Assembly: GCA_902582105.1 (NCBI GenBank)
Contig: CACHQT010000003.1
Location: 1-64,000 of the forward strand
Direction: 5' to 3'
Length of the DNA: 64,000 nucleotides
DNA from: an uncultured Pelagibacteraceae bacterium
Lineage (GTDB): Bacteria > Pseudomonadota > Alphaproteobacteria > Pelagibacterales > Pelagibacteraceae
Positions 26,657 to 34,803 of the stretch are shown one piece after another. The notes under the pieces are model-generated. The model did no database searches. It was not told the origin of the DNA and was given only the letters and a program-made list of their open reading frames with translations. Made by a program: the position numbers and the translations under genes. Position 1 is the first letter of the stretch. Each line of letters starts with the position of its first letter.

Positions 26657-27943
26657 ATGGCAATTAAATACTTAAAAAAATCACCAAAGACTTCATCAAC
26701 AGACGATGTTAAAACAAGAGAAATAGTTCAAAATCTTCTTAATGATTTAGAAAAATCAAGAGAAGATGGTTGTAAAGAACTTACAAAAAAATTCGATAAA
26801 TATTCGGGTGATATTATAGTATCTAAAGAAAAGATTGAAGAGATTAAAAAAAACTTAGATCAAAAAACAAAAGATGATATTAAATTTTCTTATGACAGGG
26901 TAAGAAAATTCGCTGAAGCTCAGTTAAAAAATTATGGACAAGATTTTGAGGTAGAGCTTTCAAAAGGTTTATATGCGGGACAAAAATTAATCCCGGTAAA
27001 TACTGCCGGATGTTACGTTCCTGGTGGAAGATACGCTCATATAGCATCTGCAGTTATGAGTGTAACAACTGCTAAAGTTGCTGGAGTTAAAAATATTATC
27101 GCATGCAGTCCACCTAAAGAAAGTGTTGGTGCACATCCTGCTATTATTTATACAGCTGATCTTTGTGGAGCTGATGTAATATTAAATTTAGGAGGTGTTC
27201 CAGCTATTGCTGCAATGACTTATGGAATGTTTGGTAATTCGCCAGCTGATATTTTGGTTGGACCAGGTAATCAATTTGTTGCAGAAGCAAAAAGAATTTT
27301 GTTCGGTAAAGTTGGTATTGATTTATTTGCAGGTCCTACTGAAATTGCCGTAATTGCAGATGAAACAGCAGATCCAGAGATAGTTGCTGTTGATTTAGTT
27401 GGCCAAGCAGAACATGGATATAATTCTCCAGCTTGGTTATTCACAACAAGTAAAAAAGTTGCTGAAGATGTAATAAAAAGAATGCCAGAATTAATTGCAG
27501 AGTTACCAGAAGTTCCAAGGATGAGTGCGAAAGCAGCCTGGAAAGATTATGGAGAAGTAATTCTTTGTGATACCGATGAAGAGATGGCTACAATAAGTGA
27601 TGAATACGCACCAGAGCATCTAGAAGTACAAACTAAAAATTTGAAATGGTTTCACGATAGATTAAAAAATTATGGATCATTATTTATTGGTGAAGAAACA
27701 ACAGTTGCATATGGTGATAAATGTTCAGGTACTAATCACATTCTTCCAACTAAAGGTGCTGGTAAATATACTGGTGGTTTGTTCGTTGGTAAATTTATTA
27801 AAACATTAAGTTTTCAAAGAATGACAAAAGAATCTACGAAAGAAGTAGGCGCAGCTGCAGCAAGAATTTCAAGGTATGAAGGTATGGAAGCTCATGCAAG
27901 AACTGGGGATGTCAGGTTAAGAAAATACGGGTTTTCAAACTAA
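26657..27943 (+). CDS. Histidinol dehydrogenase family enzyme, HpsN-like (sulfopropanediol dehydrogenase) candidate
   Basis: 428 aa, zinc and NAD dependent HisD family. PGGRYAHIASAVMSVTTAKV (about residues 122-141), LVGPGNQFVAEAKRILFG near residue 180, VGQAEHGYNSPA near residue 248 (Gln and His zinc ligands), and ILPTKGAGKYTGGLFVGKFI near residue 365 are present. There are no his genes beside it. The N-terminus (MAIKYLKKSPKT) and KYTGGLFVGKF resemble, from memory, HpsN, which oxidises 2,3-dihydroxypropane-1-sulfonate to sulfolactate. That reading is supported by the adjacent Pta-like gene but not proven. A true HisD role is the alternative. Its 3' end overlaps the LysE-type gene by 9 bases. 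Confidence 0.72.
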   Translation: MAIKYLKKSPKTSSTDDVKTREIVQNLLNDLEKSREDGCKELTKKFDKYSGDIIVSKEKIEEIKKNLDQKTKDDIKFSYDRVRKFAEAQLKNYGQDFEVELSKGLYAGQKLIPVNTAGCYVPGGRYAHIASAVMSVTTAKVAGVKNIIACSPPKESVGAHPAIIYTADLCGADVILNLGGVPAIAAMTYGMFGNSPADILVGPGNQFVAEAKRILFGKVGIDLFAGPTEIAVIADETADPEIVAVDLVGQAEHGYNSPAWLFTTSKKVAEDVIKRMPELIAELPEVPRMSAKAAWKDYGEVILCDTDEEMATISDEYAPEHLEVQTKNLKWFHDRLKNYGSLFIGEETTVAYGDKCSGTNHILPTKGAGKYTGGLFVGKFIKTLSFQRMTKESTKEVGAAAARISRYEGMEAHARTGDVRLRKYGFSN

Positions 27944-28549
27944 ATTTAAAATATCCATAAATACATAGCTAGACAAAACAGTCATAAATATAATAATAAA
28001 AAAGTTTATAGCCCTCCAAGTATTGGAATTAATTAAATAATTTGAGAAAAATTTTGCTAAATATCCTAAAGAAAAAAAAAATAAAAATGATGCAATGGAG
28101 GCACCTATTCCAAAAAAATATTTATTAGTAATTAAAAAATTCTTTGAAAAATTTCCTAAAAAAAATACTGTATCAGAATAAACATGTGGATTTAAATAAG
28201 TAAATCCTAGAGTTTTAGCAATTATATTTTTTAAACTTAAAATACTATTTTTAAAATTAATTTCTGAACTTTGATATAAAGATCTTACTTTATTATAAAT
28301 AAAATAAATTAAAAAAATAAAAAGTAATATATTAAATATTAATTCAATATTTTTTGTGAAGTAAATTTTAAAATATTCAAACAAGAATATTCCTAAAAAA
28401 ATTAGGATTAAATCAGATAAAGAACATATTAAACATACTAAAAAAACATATTGCTTTTTTAAGCCCTGCTCTATAACAAAAACATTTTGTGCTCCAATTG
28501 CAAGAATTAAGCTTAGACCTGTTAAAAAACCGAGTATTAAAAATTCCAT
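27935..28549 (-). CDS. LysE/ArgO-type amino acid exporter
   Basis: 204 aa with about six hydrophobic segments. The N-terminal LTGLSLILAIGAQNVFVIEQ (about residues 9-28) is the LysE signature; GAQN is nearly invariant. GFTYLNPHVYSDTVFFLGNF (about 113-132) is the second conserved block, with the ArgO-like NPH. Members export basic amino acids such as lysine or arginine to avoid toxic pools. It is convergent with the HisD-like gene and divergent from the cupin. The substrate is inferred from the family only. Confidence 0.85.
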   Translation of the reverse strand: MEFLILGFLTGLSLILAIGAQNVFVIEQGLKKQYVFLVCLICSLSDLILIFLGIFLFEYFKIYFTKNIELIFNILLFIFLIYFIYNKVRSLYQSSEINFKNSILSLKNIIAKTLGFTYLNPHVYSDTVFFLGNFSKNFLITNKYFFGIGASIASFLFFFSLGYLAKFFSNYLINSNTWRAINFFIIIFMTVLSSYVFMDILNLV

Positions 28550-28601
28550 TTGTTTCTTTTATAATTTCTAATTAAAATAAAAAGTATATTTTATTAATTT
28601 T

Positions 28602-28946
28602 ATGAAAAGAAGAATTATATCTAATCCATTAAATCTTGAATTTGAACCTTTCGATAATTATGGCAAGTCAATTGAAGGTATGAGTTGGCACAAAATAAGT
28701 TATGAAAAAGAAAAAGGTCAGGGAAGTTATATTTTGAAAATGGATCCCGGTGCTAAGAGTATTCCCCACGAACACGTCAGTTATGAGGAATTTTATATGC
28801 TCGATGGAGAATTAATTGATGCTGATGGAAAAGTTTTTAAAAAAGGAGATTTCATAAGTTTTGAACCTGGATCAACACATTCTTCATTTACAGAAAAAGG
28901 TTGTTTAATTTTAGTTTTTATGAGATCAAGAAATAAAACAATTTAA
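28602..28946 (+). CDS. Cupin domain protein
   Basis: 114 aa single-domain cupin. SIPHEHVSYEEFYMLDGELI (about residues 48-67) is motif 1 with His, His and Glu metal ligands; GDFISFEPGSTHSSFTEKG (about 77-95) is motif 2 with the final His. It resembles ChrR-like anti-sigma cupin domains, but no zinc-binding N-terminal ASD is present and no sigma factor is nearby. A role in metal-dependent small-molecule binding or catalysis is likely. It is followed 14 bases later by the racemase gene in the same direction. Confidence 0.78.
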   Translation: MKRRIISNPLNLEFEPFDNYGKSIEGMSWHKISYEKEKGQGSYILKMDPGAKSIPHEHVSYEEFYMLDGELIDADGKVFKKGDFISFEPGSTHSSFTEKGCLILVFMRSRNKTI

Positions 28947-28960
28947 TCGAAAAAAAATTT

Positions 28961-29656
28961 ATGATCGGAATATTAGGTGGGATGGGGACACAAGCTGGCT
29001 TAGATTTTTGCAATAAGCTCGCTATCTTAAATAGAGGTAAGATAGATCAAAAATATCCTCTCTTTATTCTTTATAACAAATCGAACATTCCAAATAGACC
29101 TGGAAATCTTAAAAAATATTACAATGTTTTAAAAAGTCTAATTAAAGGATGTCATTTACTTCAAAAAAATAAATGTAAATTTATAGTAATACCATGTAAC
29201 ACAGCACATCATTGGTATGACGATCTTAGAAAAAAGATAAAAATTCCAATAATAAGTATGCCTATGGAAGTTTATCTTCATACGAAAAAAAATTGTAAAA
29301 AAAATTCAAAAATTGGGTTGCTCAGCACTGAAGCTACTTTAAAAACTAATGTTTATAGCAGATATTTTAATAAAAATTACAAACTTATAAGTCCAGGAAA
29401 AGAATTACAAAAAAAAAATGTAAATAAAGCAATTAAGTATGTAAAAATGGGCAAGGTTAAAGAGGCTGAAAAAATTCTAAGACCTGCAGTTAATTATTTA
29501 ATTAAATCAAAATGCAAGAAAATTATTCTTGGTTGTACAGAGTTGCCTATTGCAATATTTGCTTACAAATCTTTTAGAAAAATTAAAGAGTCAAAAGTTT
29601 TTATTGATCCAAATTTATTATTAGCTCAAATTTCCATGAAAAAGTATAAGGCATAA
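28961..29656 (+). CDS. Aspartate/glutamate racemase family protein
   Basis: 231 aa. GILGGMGTQAGLDFCNKL (residues 3-20) is the family N-terminus, VIPCNTAHHWYDDL (about 81-94) holds the first catalytic Cys, and IILGCTELPIAIF (about 188-200) holds the second. Cofactor-independent racemases of this group act on aspartate, glutamate or other D/L amino acids. Both cysteines are present, which argues for true racemisation. It is downstream of the cupin gene and ends at a perfect hairpin terminator. Confidence 0.85.
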   Translation: MIGILGGMGTQAGLDFCNKLAILNRGKIDQKYPLFILYNKSNIPNRPGNLKKYYNVLKSLIKGCHLLQKNKCKFIVIPCNTAHHWYDDLRKKIKIPIISMPMEVYLHTKKNCKKNSKIGLLSTEATLKTNVYSRYFNKNYKLISPGKELQKKNVNKAIKYVKMGKVKEAEKILRPAVNYLIKSKCKKIILGCTELPIAIFAYKSFRKIKESKVFIDPNLLLAQISMKKYKA

Positions 29657-29658
29657 AA

Positions 29659-29699
29659 AAACCAACAATCTTATAATTAAGATTGTTGGTTTGATTTTA
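29659..29699. terminator. Bidirectional rho-independent terminator
   Basis: A perfect 15-base-pair stem (29659-29673 with 29678-29692) with a 4-base TAAT loop is followed on the plus strand by a GATTTTATT tract and preceded by A-rich DNA for minus-strand transcripts. It lies between the convergent racemase and peroxiredoxin genes and should end both. Confidence 0.85.
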
Positions 29700-29705
29700 T
29701 TAGAA

Positions 29706-30368
29706 TTATTTATGTGGATCTGGTACTTTTCTTAAGTAAGGTTTTATAGTTTCCCATCCGTCCGGATATATTTTTTTTGCTTCGTCATTTGTTACTTTAG
29801 GAACTATAATTACTTTTTCACCTGGTTTCCAGTCGGCAGGTGTTGCAATTTTATGCTTAGCTGTTCGCTGCATTGAGTCAATTGCTCTTAGTATCTCTCC
29901 AAAATTACGACCTGTAGTCATTGGATATGTTAAAAATAATCCAATTCTTTTATCTGGTCTTATAACATAAACAGTTCTTACTGTTTCATTATCTACTGCT
30001 GTTCGCCCCATTGAAGTTGTTCCAGCATCTCCTTCTAACATATTATAAAGTTTTGCGACTTCTAATTTTTCGTCAGCAATTATTGGATAAGATGGTTTCA
30101 TACCACAAACATCTTTGATGTCATCTAACCATTTAACATGATCAGAAACTGGATCAACACTCAGGCCAATAACTTTAACGTTCCTAGCATCAAATTCTGG
30201 TTTCATCTTAGCTAATGCACCAAGTTCAGTAGTACAAACTGGTGTAAAATCTTTTGGGTGTGAAAATAATACTCCCCAACTATCTCCAAGCCACTCATGA
30301 AAGGATATATCCCCTTCTTGAGTTTGAGCTTTAAAATCTGGAGCAAGACTGTTTATTTTTAATGTCAT
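29706..30368 (-). CDS. Peroxiredoxin (1-Cys/Prx6 type)
   Basis: 220 aa, the Prx6 length with the extra C-terminal domain. SHPKDFTPVCTTELGALAKM (about residues 36-55) holds the peroxidatic Cys in the PxxxTxxC context. No resolving Cys pair is evident; another Cys lies near residue 88. VYVIRPDKRIGLFLTYPMTT (about 134-153) and the Arg-rich ILRAIDSMQRTAKH match the Prx6 subgroup. It reduces hydrogen peroxide and organic peroxides in the cytosol. A good ribosome binding site (AGGAG) precedes the ATG. It is divergent from the persulfide-dioxygenase-like gene. Confidence 0.9.
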   Translation of the reverse strand: MTLKINSLAPDFKAQTQEGDISFHEWLGDSWGVLFSHPKDFTPVCTTELGALAKMKPEFDARNVKVIGLSVDPVSDHVKWLDDIKDVCGMKPSYPIIADEKLEVAKLYNMLEGDAGTTSMGRTAVDNETVRTVYVIRPDKRIGLFLTYPMTTGRNFGEILRAIDSMQRTAKHKIATPADWKPGEKVIIVPKVTNDEAKKIYPDGWETIKPYLRKVPDPHK

Positions 30369-30450
30369 TTTTTCTCCTAAATAAGTTTTTATAAATAAAT
30401 TATATGCAAGATTGATTTGTCATGCAATTTTTTATAATGTTTCTAAAGTA

Positions 30451-31146
30451 ATGATTTTCAATCAAATATTTGACGATAAATCTTCAACCTATACGTACAT
30501 AATTGCAAGCGATAAAGGTAGAGAAGCATTGATTATTGACCCAGTTATAGAAAAAACTGATGAATATTTAAAGGTTTTGAGAAAATTAGACCTTAAGTTA
30601 GTTAAAGTAATTGATACACATATTCATGCTGATCACATAACAGGACTTAATGAACTTAGCAAAAGAACAAATTGTACTAAAATTATGGGAGAATGCTCAA
30701 AATCTGAAGTGGTAGATTTAAAAGTCAAAGAAGGTGAAAAAATAGAAATTGATAAAATTGAGTTAAAAACAATTTACACTCCTGGTCATACAGATTGTTC
30801 TTATAGCTTCCTAATGAATGATAAAGTTTTTACTGGAGATACACTCCTGATCAATGGAACTGGTAGAACAGATTTTCAAAATGGAAGTGCTGAAACTCAG
30901 TACGATTCATTGTTTAATAAATTATTAAAATTGCCTGAAAAAACAATTGTCTACCCAGCACATGATTATAACGGTAAAAAATTTTCAACAATTGGAGATG
31001 AAAAAAATAAAAATCCAAGACTTCAAGTAAACAATGTAGGTCAATATATTGAAATAATGAACAATCTTAAACTAGCAAATCCAAAAATGATGGATATCGC
31101 AGTCCCAGCAAATTTAAAAGGTGTTACACTAGATCAGTTAAAGTAA
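30451..31146 (+). CDS. Metallo-beta-lactamase-fold persulfide dioxygenase-like (ETHE1 type)
   Basis: 231 aa from an ATG at 30451; I prefer this to a TTG 39 bases upstream because the family starts MIFNQIFDDKSSTYTYI. THIHADHITGLNEL (about residues 55-68) is the metal-binding HxHxDH motif, PGHTDCSYSFLM (about 111-122) and FTGDTLLINGTGRTDFQNGS (about 128-147) mark the ETHE1 group. ETHE1 oxidises glutathione persulfide to sulfite; glyoxalase II activity is the alternative. It lies upstream of a Cys-rich mini-protein, cysE and cysK on the same strand, which supports a sulfur role. Confidence 0.82.
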   Translation: MIFNQIFDDKSSTYTYIIASDKGREALIIDPVIEKTDEYLKVLRKLDLKLVKVIDTHIHADHITGLNELSKRTNCTKIMGECSKSEVVDLKVKEGEKIEIDKIELKTIYTPGHTDCSYSFLMNDKVFTGDTLLINGTGRTDFQNGSAETQYDSLFNKLLKLPEKTIVYPAHDYNGKKFSTIGDEKNKNPRLQVNNVGQYIEIMNNLKLANPKMMDIAVPANLKGVTLDQLK

Positions 31147-31195
31147 GCGACAAATTAATTATTGTAATTTAACAGATAATACCTATATTTCAAAT

Positions 31196-31315
31196 ATGGC
31201 ATGTAATAACCATAAATGTGAATGTACGAACTGCACAAATGATATTTGTAGATGCGATGGAAGTATGCAGTGTGTTTGTCAACCTGAAGAAGCTAGTTGT
31301 TGTTGCAACAAATAG
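31196..31315 (+). CDS. Cysteine-rich mini-protein, metallothionein-like
   Basis: ATG at 31196, TAG at 31313, 39 aa, with 11 cysteines (residues 3, 8, 10, 13, 18, 20, 26, 28, 35, 36, 37). Four CxC or CxxC units and a terminal CCC resemble small metal-binding metallothioneins, although I recognise no exact family. There is also one His. It fills an otherwise empty 199-base gap between a persulfide-dioxygenase-like gene and cysE, all on the plus strand. A role in binding Zn, Cu or Cd, or in storing reduced sulfur, is inferred. The cysteine density is unlikely to arise by chance in DNA this AT-rich. Whether it is translated is unknown. Confidence 0.68.
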   Translation: MACNNHKCECTNCTNDICRCDGSMQCVCQPEEASCCCNK

Positions 31316-31345
31316 TTTTTAGTTAATCTTATTCTCTAAAAAATT

Positions 31346-31927
31346 ATGAATGAATATTTAGAATCTATTATTAAAAGAGATCCAGCTGCTAAATCTAAGC
31401 TTAGTGTAATTTTGACTTATCCTGGTGTTAAAGCTGTATTTTTTCACCAAATTGCAAATTTTTTCTCCCTAGCAAAATTTGATTTGATAGCGAGAATTAT
31501 ATCTCAATTTTCAAGATTTTTAACAGGAATAGAAATACATCCTAAAGCAAAAATTGGAAAAAATTTATTTATCGATCATGGTATGGGTGTTGTAATTGGT
31601 GAAACTTCAGAGATTGGAAATAATGTAACTATTTATCATATGGTTACTTTAGGGGGTATATCGCCAAGTATAAATTCTGATGATCAAAGAAACACTAAAA
31701 GACATCCAACTTTAATGGATAATGTTGTTGTTGGATCTGGTGCGCAAATTTTGGGACCAGTAGTAATTGGAAAAAATGCAAAGATTGGTGCTAATGCAGT
31801 AATAACTAAAGATGTTCAAGAAAATTCTGTGATGGTTGGAATACCTGCAAAAAATGTAGGAGAAAGCTCTCCTAGCGATGAGTCTTTCAAACCTTATGGT
31901 ATTACTAAGGAAAGTGATAAAAATTAA
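31346..31927 (+). CDS. cysE: Serine O-acetyltransferase
   Basis: 193 aa, short CysE form. It transfers acetyl from acetyl-CoA to L-serine, giving the substrate for cysteine synthase. The left-handed beta-helix repeat is visible from [20 protein letters not shown] (about residues 61-80) through [20 protein letters not shown] and the typical [20 protein letters not shown]. The catalytic His and Asp lie in DHGMG. The N-terminal helical domain of long CysE proteins is reduced, as in other short bacterial versions. It directly precedes cysK with a 1-base gap, so the pair likely forms the cysteine synthase complex. Confidence 0.9.
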   Translation: MNEYLESIIKRDPAAKSKLSVILTYPGVKAVFFHQIANFFSLAKFDLIARIISQFSRFLTGIEIHPKAKIGKNLFIDHGMGVVIGETSEIGNNVTIYHMVTLGGISPSINSDDQRNTKRHPTLMDNVVVGSGAQILGPVVIGKNAKIGANAVITKDVQENSVMVGIPAKNVGESSPSDESFKPYGITKESDKN

Positions 31928-31928
31928 A

Positions 31929-32930
31929 ATGAAAAATGCTCAAAACAATTTTATCGAGGGCATTGGAAATACTCCACTAATTAAACTTAAAGCTGCATCA
32001 GAAATAACAGGATGTAATATTTATGGAAAAGCTGAATATTTAAACCCTGGTGGTTCTGTAAAAGATAGAGCGGCTCTAGCATTAATTAAAGATGCAGAAG
32101 GAAAAAAACTAATTTCAAAAGGTGGAACAATTGTTGAAGGTACAGCGGGTAATACTGGAATTGGATTATGTCTTATAGGTAACTCAATCGGTTATAAAAC
32201 AATCATTGTTATGAATGATAACCAAACCCAAGAAAAAAAAGATATGCTAAGAAATATTGGAGCAGATTTAAGGTTAGTACCACCAAAACCTTATAAAGAT
32301 GATGGTAATTATGTAAAAGTTGCAGGAAAACTTGCTGAGGAATTAAAAAGTACAAATAACCATGGTGTAGTTTGGGCTAACCAATTTGATAATACTGCTA
32401 ACGCTAAGGGTCATTATGAATCTACTGGACCTGAAATTTGGGAACAAACTGATAGAAAAGTTGATGCTTTCGTTTGTTCGTCGGGAACAGGCGGAACAAT
32501 AGCGGGTGTTAGTAGTTATTTAAAAGAAAAGAATAAAAATATTAAAATTTATTTATCTGATCCAGCTGGTTCTTCTCTTTATAACTATATACAAAATGGT
32601 GAACTGAAAAGCGAAGGTGGTTCAATTACCGAAGGAATTGGGTCAAGTAGAATAACAGCAAATTTTGCCGAAGCTAAAATAGATGGAGCATTCTCAATAA
32701 GTGATCATGAATCTTTACCTGTAATTTTTGATTTAATACAAAATGAAGGATTGAGTTTAGGAACTAGTTGTGGAGTAAATATTGCTGGTGCAATAAAACT
32801 TGGAAAAGAATTAGGTCCAGGAAAAACTATAGTTACAATTCTTTGTGATAAATCTGATAAATACAACTCAAAGCTGTTTAATAAAAAATTTTTAAAAGAA
32901 AAAGGTCTACCTTATCCTAATTGGATATAA
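31929..32930 (+). CDS. cysK: Cysteine synthase (O-acetylserine sulfhydrylase)
   Basis: 333 aa from the ATG at 31929, chosen over an upstream in-frame start because MKNAQNNFIEGIGNTPLIKL matches the family N-terminus and avoids overlap with cysE. YLNPGGSVKDRAAL (about residues 36-49) holds the PLP lysine, VEGTAGNTGIGL (about 71-82) binds the substrate carboxylate, and CSSGTGGTIAGVSSYL (about 182-197) binds the PLP phosphate. It makes cysteine from O-acetylserine and sulfide. Some sequences of this type are cystathionine beta-synthase-like, so the annotation rests on adjacency to cysE. It ends 14 bases before a perfect inverted repeat. Confidence 0.9.
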   Translation: MKNAQNNFIEGIGNTPLIKLKAASEITGCNIYGKAEYLNPGGSVKDRAALALIKDAEGKKLISKGGTIVEGTAGNTGIGLCLIGNSIGYKTIIVMNDNQTQEKKDMLRNIGADLRLVPPKPYKDDGNYVKVAGKLAEELKSTNNHGVVWANQFDNTANAKGHYESTGPEIWEQTDRKVDAFVCSSGTGGTIAGVSSYLKEKNKNIKIYLSDPAGSSLYNYIQNGELKSEGGSITEGIGSSRITANFAEAKIDGAFSISDHESLPVIFDLIQNEGLSLGTSCGVNIAGAIKLGKELGPGKTIVTILCDKSDKYNSKLFNKKFLKEKGLPYPNWI

Positions 32931-32944
32931 TATCGCATAGCTGG

Positions 32945-32966
32945 TATGTAACAAAATTGTTACATA
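32945..32966. promoter_or_regulatory. Perfect inverted repeat, candidate operator
   Basis: Ten-base arms TATGTAACAA and TTGTTACATA flank a 2-base centre, with no T-tract after it, so it is not a convincing terminator. It lies between cysK and the next gene, 35 bases before the ATG at 33002. A dimeric regulator binding site is the simplest reading. A half-site of the same form (TAACAATTGTTA) occurs at 52904. Confidence 0.5.
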
Positions 32967-33001
32967 AATTTGCTAATCAATATTAAAAAAATAATAATAA
33001 T

Positions 33002-33376
33002 ATGAAAAGTTTTTTTACCTTGATAGTTTTTATGATATTTGCATTTTCACAATCGAATGCAGAAATATCTGAGTCTCAAAAAGAAAAATTAGTTAACTGT
33101 CTTGGATTATATGCGGCTCACAGCTTTTTAACTCAAGATAAATTGAGTTTAGCAAACATTGAACATTCTCTTGGAGGAAAAAAGTTTTTATCTATTTACC
33201 TCGTAGAAAATGGAATGAAAGAAGATGAGGTTAATAAAAAAATGGTAGAAATCTCTGATAAAATATATGGACAACCTTTTGATGAAAAGGCCTCTAAAAA
33301 CTGTGATAATTATGTTTATAATTTAATTCCTGGTTCTAAAGAAAAAATGGACGAACTAGGATCTAATCAATATTAA
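33002..33376 (+). CDS. Small secreted protein of unknown function
   Basis: 124 aa with a clear signal peptide (MKSFFTLIVFMIFAFSQSNA, cleavage after about residue 20). The mature part is alpha-helical in character, with two cysteines near residues 34 and 100 that could pair in the periplasm. I recognise no family. It follows the inverted repeat at 32945 and lies 14 bases upstream of the NTF2-like gene, so it may be first in the small-enzyme operon or a separate unit. Confidence 0.62.
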   Translation: MKSFFTLIVFMIFAFSQSNAEISESQKEKLVNCLGLYAAHSFLTQDKLSLANIEHSLGGKKFLSIYLVENGMKEDEVNKKMVEISDKIYGQPFDEKASKNCDNYVYNLIPGSKEKMDELGSNQY

Positions 33377-33390
33377 CAAAGGAGAAAAAA

Positions 33391-33774
33391 ATGGACGTAA
33401 AAGAACAAACGAGAAAAGCTTACGAGCTTTTTGGTAAAGGCGATATGGAAACTTTTTTTAATGAAATGATTGATGACAATATTGTTTGGACATTTCCAGG
33501 CAAAGAAGGTGTTCATCCATTATCAGGAGTGCATAAAGGTAAACAAGCAATGATGGCTGCAATGTCAAAAATTCCCGCGATATGGCCAAATTTTCATTTA
33601 AAAATTTTAGATATGATCAGTGAAGGTAATAAAGTATTTGTTAGAGTGCATGCAACTGCTGACAACATGGATACCATGTTTGGTCATTATTTTGAGTCTA
33701 GTGATGAAGGAAAAACTAAAATTATGATGACTTTTGATGATACTCTAAGCATGTTTAATGCGATGAAAAAATAA
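33391..33774 (+). CDS. SnoaL/NTF2-like protein
   Basis: 127 aa. The start VKEQTRKAYELFGKGDMETF then DDNIVWTFPG is the classic cone-shaped NTF2/SnoaL fold; PLSGVHKGKQAMMAAMSKIP is the conserved loop before the second helix. Members are small hydrolases, isomerases or ligand-binding proteins. A strong ribosome binding site (AAAGGAG) precedes the ATG at 7 bases. It opens a packed run of seven plus-strand genes; a second NTF2-like protein lies two genes downstream. The substrate is unknown. Confidence 0.8.
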   Translation: MDVKEQTRKAYELFGKGDMETFFNEMIDDNIVWTFPGKEGVHPLSGVHKGKQAMMAAMSKIPAIWPNFHLKILDMISEGNKVFVRVHATADNMDTMFGHYFESSDEGKTKIMMTFDDTLSMFNAMKK

Positions 33775-33796
33775 AAACTAAACTAGAAGGAAAAAA

Positions 33797-34090
33797 ATGG
33801 AAAAAGAAATGTTAGCTTTAGTTAATCTTAAAGAAGATAAACTAGAAACTTTTATGGGATGGATGCAGTCCGATGAAGGTATGGAAGTAAGGAAAAGTGT
33901 TGCTTATCCAGAAAAAACAATTGGAGCAATGAAGCCAGACAAAAGTGGAATTATGTTTAAAGTTTCAGTTCATAATGAAGCAGGAATGAAAGAATTTGTT
34001 GCTGGAAATAATCCAAAAGCTAAAGCTATTTATGCTGAATGTGTAAACAATATACAATTATGGGAATTATCTAAAGTGGAGGTAAAGTAA
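33797..34090 (+). CDS. Conserved small protein of unknown function
   Basis: 97 aa, cytosolic, no signal peptide. The pattern of short strands (MLALVNLKEDKLETFMGWMQ, IMFKVSVHNEAGMKEFVAG) resembles a dimeric alpha/beta barrel such as ABM or EthD proteins, but I cannot assign it. It sits between two NTF2-like genes and ends at a TAATG that starts the next gene. A good GAAGGAAAA ribosome binding site precedes it. Confidence 0.6.
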   Translation: MEKEMLALVNLKEDKLETFMGWMQSDEGMEVRKSVAYPEKTIGAMKPDKSGIMFKVSVHNEAGMKEFVAGNNPKAKAIYAECVNNIQLWELSKVEVK

Positions 34091-34410
34091 TGTCTATAAT
34101 AGAAAAAATGTCAAAAATAGTAAATGAAGGTGATACTGCAGGAGCAGATCAATTAATACATGATGATTATCAATTTTTAATGCATTCATCTGGAAAAAAG
34201 CTAGGCAAATCAGATGTAATTAAATGGCTTGGTATGAAAGATGTTCAAAAAGAAAAAGTGAGAGTGCTTTTTGAAAATGATGAAGTTGGATTTGAACATG
34301 CATTTGTAAGTTATAAAGATGGTAATAAAGAAGCGGTTATGACATATTACAAATTTAAAGATGGAAAAGTCGCTTACCAAGAAACTGGAGCAACAAAGCT
34401 ACCAAAGTAA
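34090..34410 (+). CDS. NTF2-like small protein
   Basis: 106 aa, shorter than 33391. IIEKMSKIVNEGDTAGADQL then HDDYQFLMHSSGKKLGKSDV match a SnoaL-like fold; KDGKVAYQETGATKLPK is the final strand. Its ATG overlaps the previous stop by one base, so the pair is translationally coupled. Function is unknown; by context it belongs to a small-molecule pathway with the VOC and isomerase-like genes that follow. Confidence 0.7.
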   Translation: MSIIEKMSKIVNEGDTAGADQLIHDDYQFLMHSSGKKLGKSDVIKWLGMKDVQKEKVRVLFENDEVGFEHAFVSYKDGNKEAVMTYYKFKDGKVAYQETGATKLPK

Positions 34411-34416
34411 ACTTAA

Positions 34417-34803
34417 ATGAGCAAAACTATTAGTTTTGTAATGGTTGGAACTAATGACCTTGATAAATCAAGTAAGTTTTATGATGTTGTATTAGATAAT
34501 CTTGGAATGAAAAGAGTTACTGTTACAGAAAGATATATTGCTTACAGTCATTCAAGGGAAGATGGTGGTTTAAAATTTTATATTACAAAACCACAAAATA
34601 AAGAAAATGCTACTGCAGGAAACGGTACAATGGTTGCATTATCAGCTGAAACAAAAGAAGCTGTAGATAAATTCCACAAAATAGCACTAGAAAATGGCGC
34701 AGTAGATGAAGGTAAGCCAGGATTAAGATCCGATGGAAATTACTATAGTTATATACGTGATCTTGATGGTAATAAAATAGCCTCAAGATTTCTTGTAAAA
34801 TAA
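34417..34803 (+). CDS. VOC (glyoxalase/bleomycin resistance) family protein
   Basis: 128 aa single-domain VOC protein. TISFVMVGTNDLDKSSKFYD (residues 3-22) and the C-terminal DGNYYSYIRDLDGNKIASRF are typical, with two beta-alpha-beta-beta-beta units. Metal ligands cannot be fixed by eye: the first position, usually His or Gln, is Met/Val here. Members are metal-dependent lyases, isomerases, dioxygenases or binding proteins. It is 6 bases after the NTF2-like gene and abuts the isomerase-like gene. Confidence 0.8.
   Translation: MSKTISFVMVGTNDLDKSSKFYDVVLDNLGMKRVTVTERYIAYSHSREDGGLKFYITKPQNKENATAGNGTMVALSAETKEAVDKFHKIALENGAVDEGKPGLRSDGNYYSYIRDLDGNKIASRFLVK

Noticed and set aside
31878..31928. 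Upstream in-frame extension of cysK overlapping cysE
   Set aside because: The extra 17 residues match nothing in cysteine synthases, and the ATG at 31929 lies just after the cysE stop.
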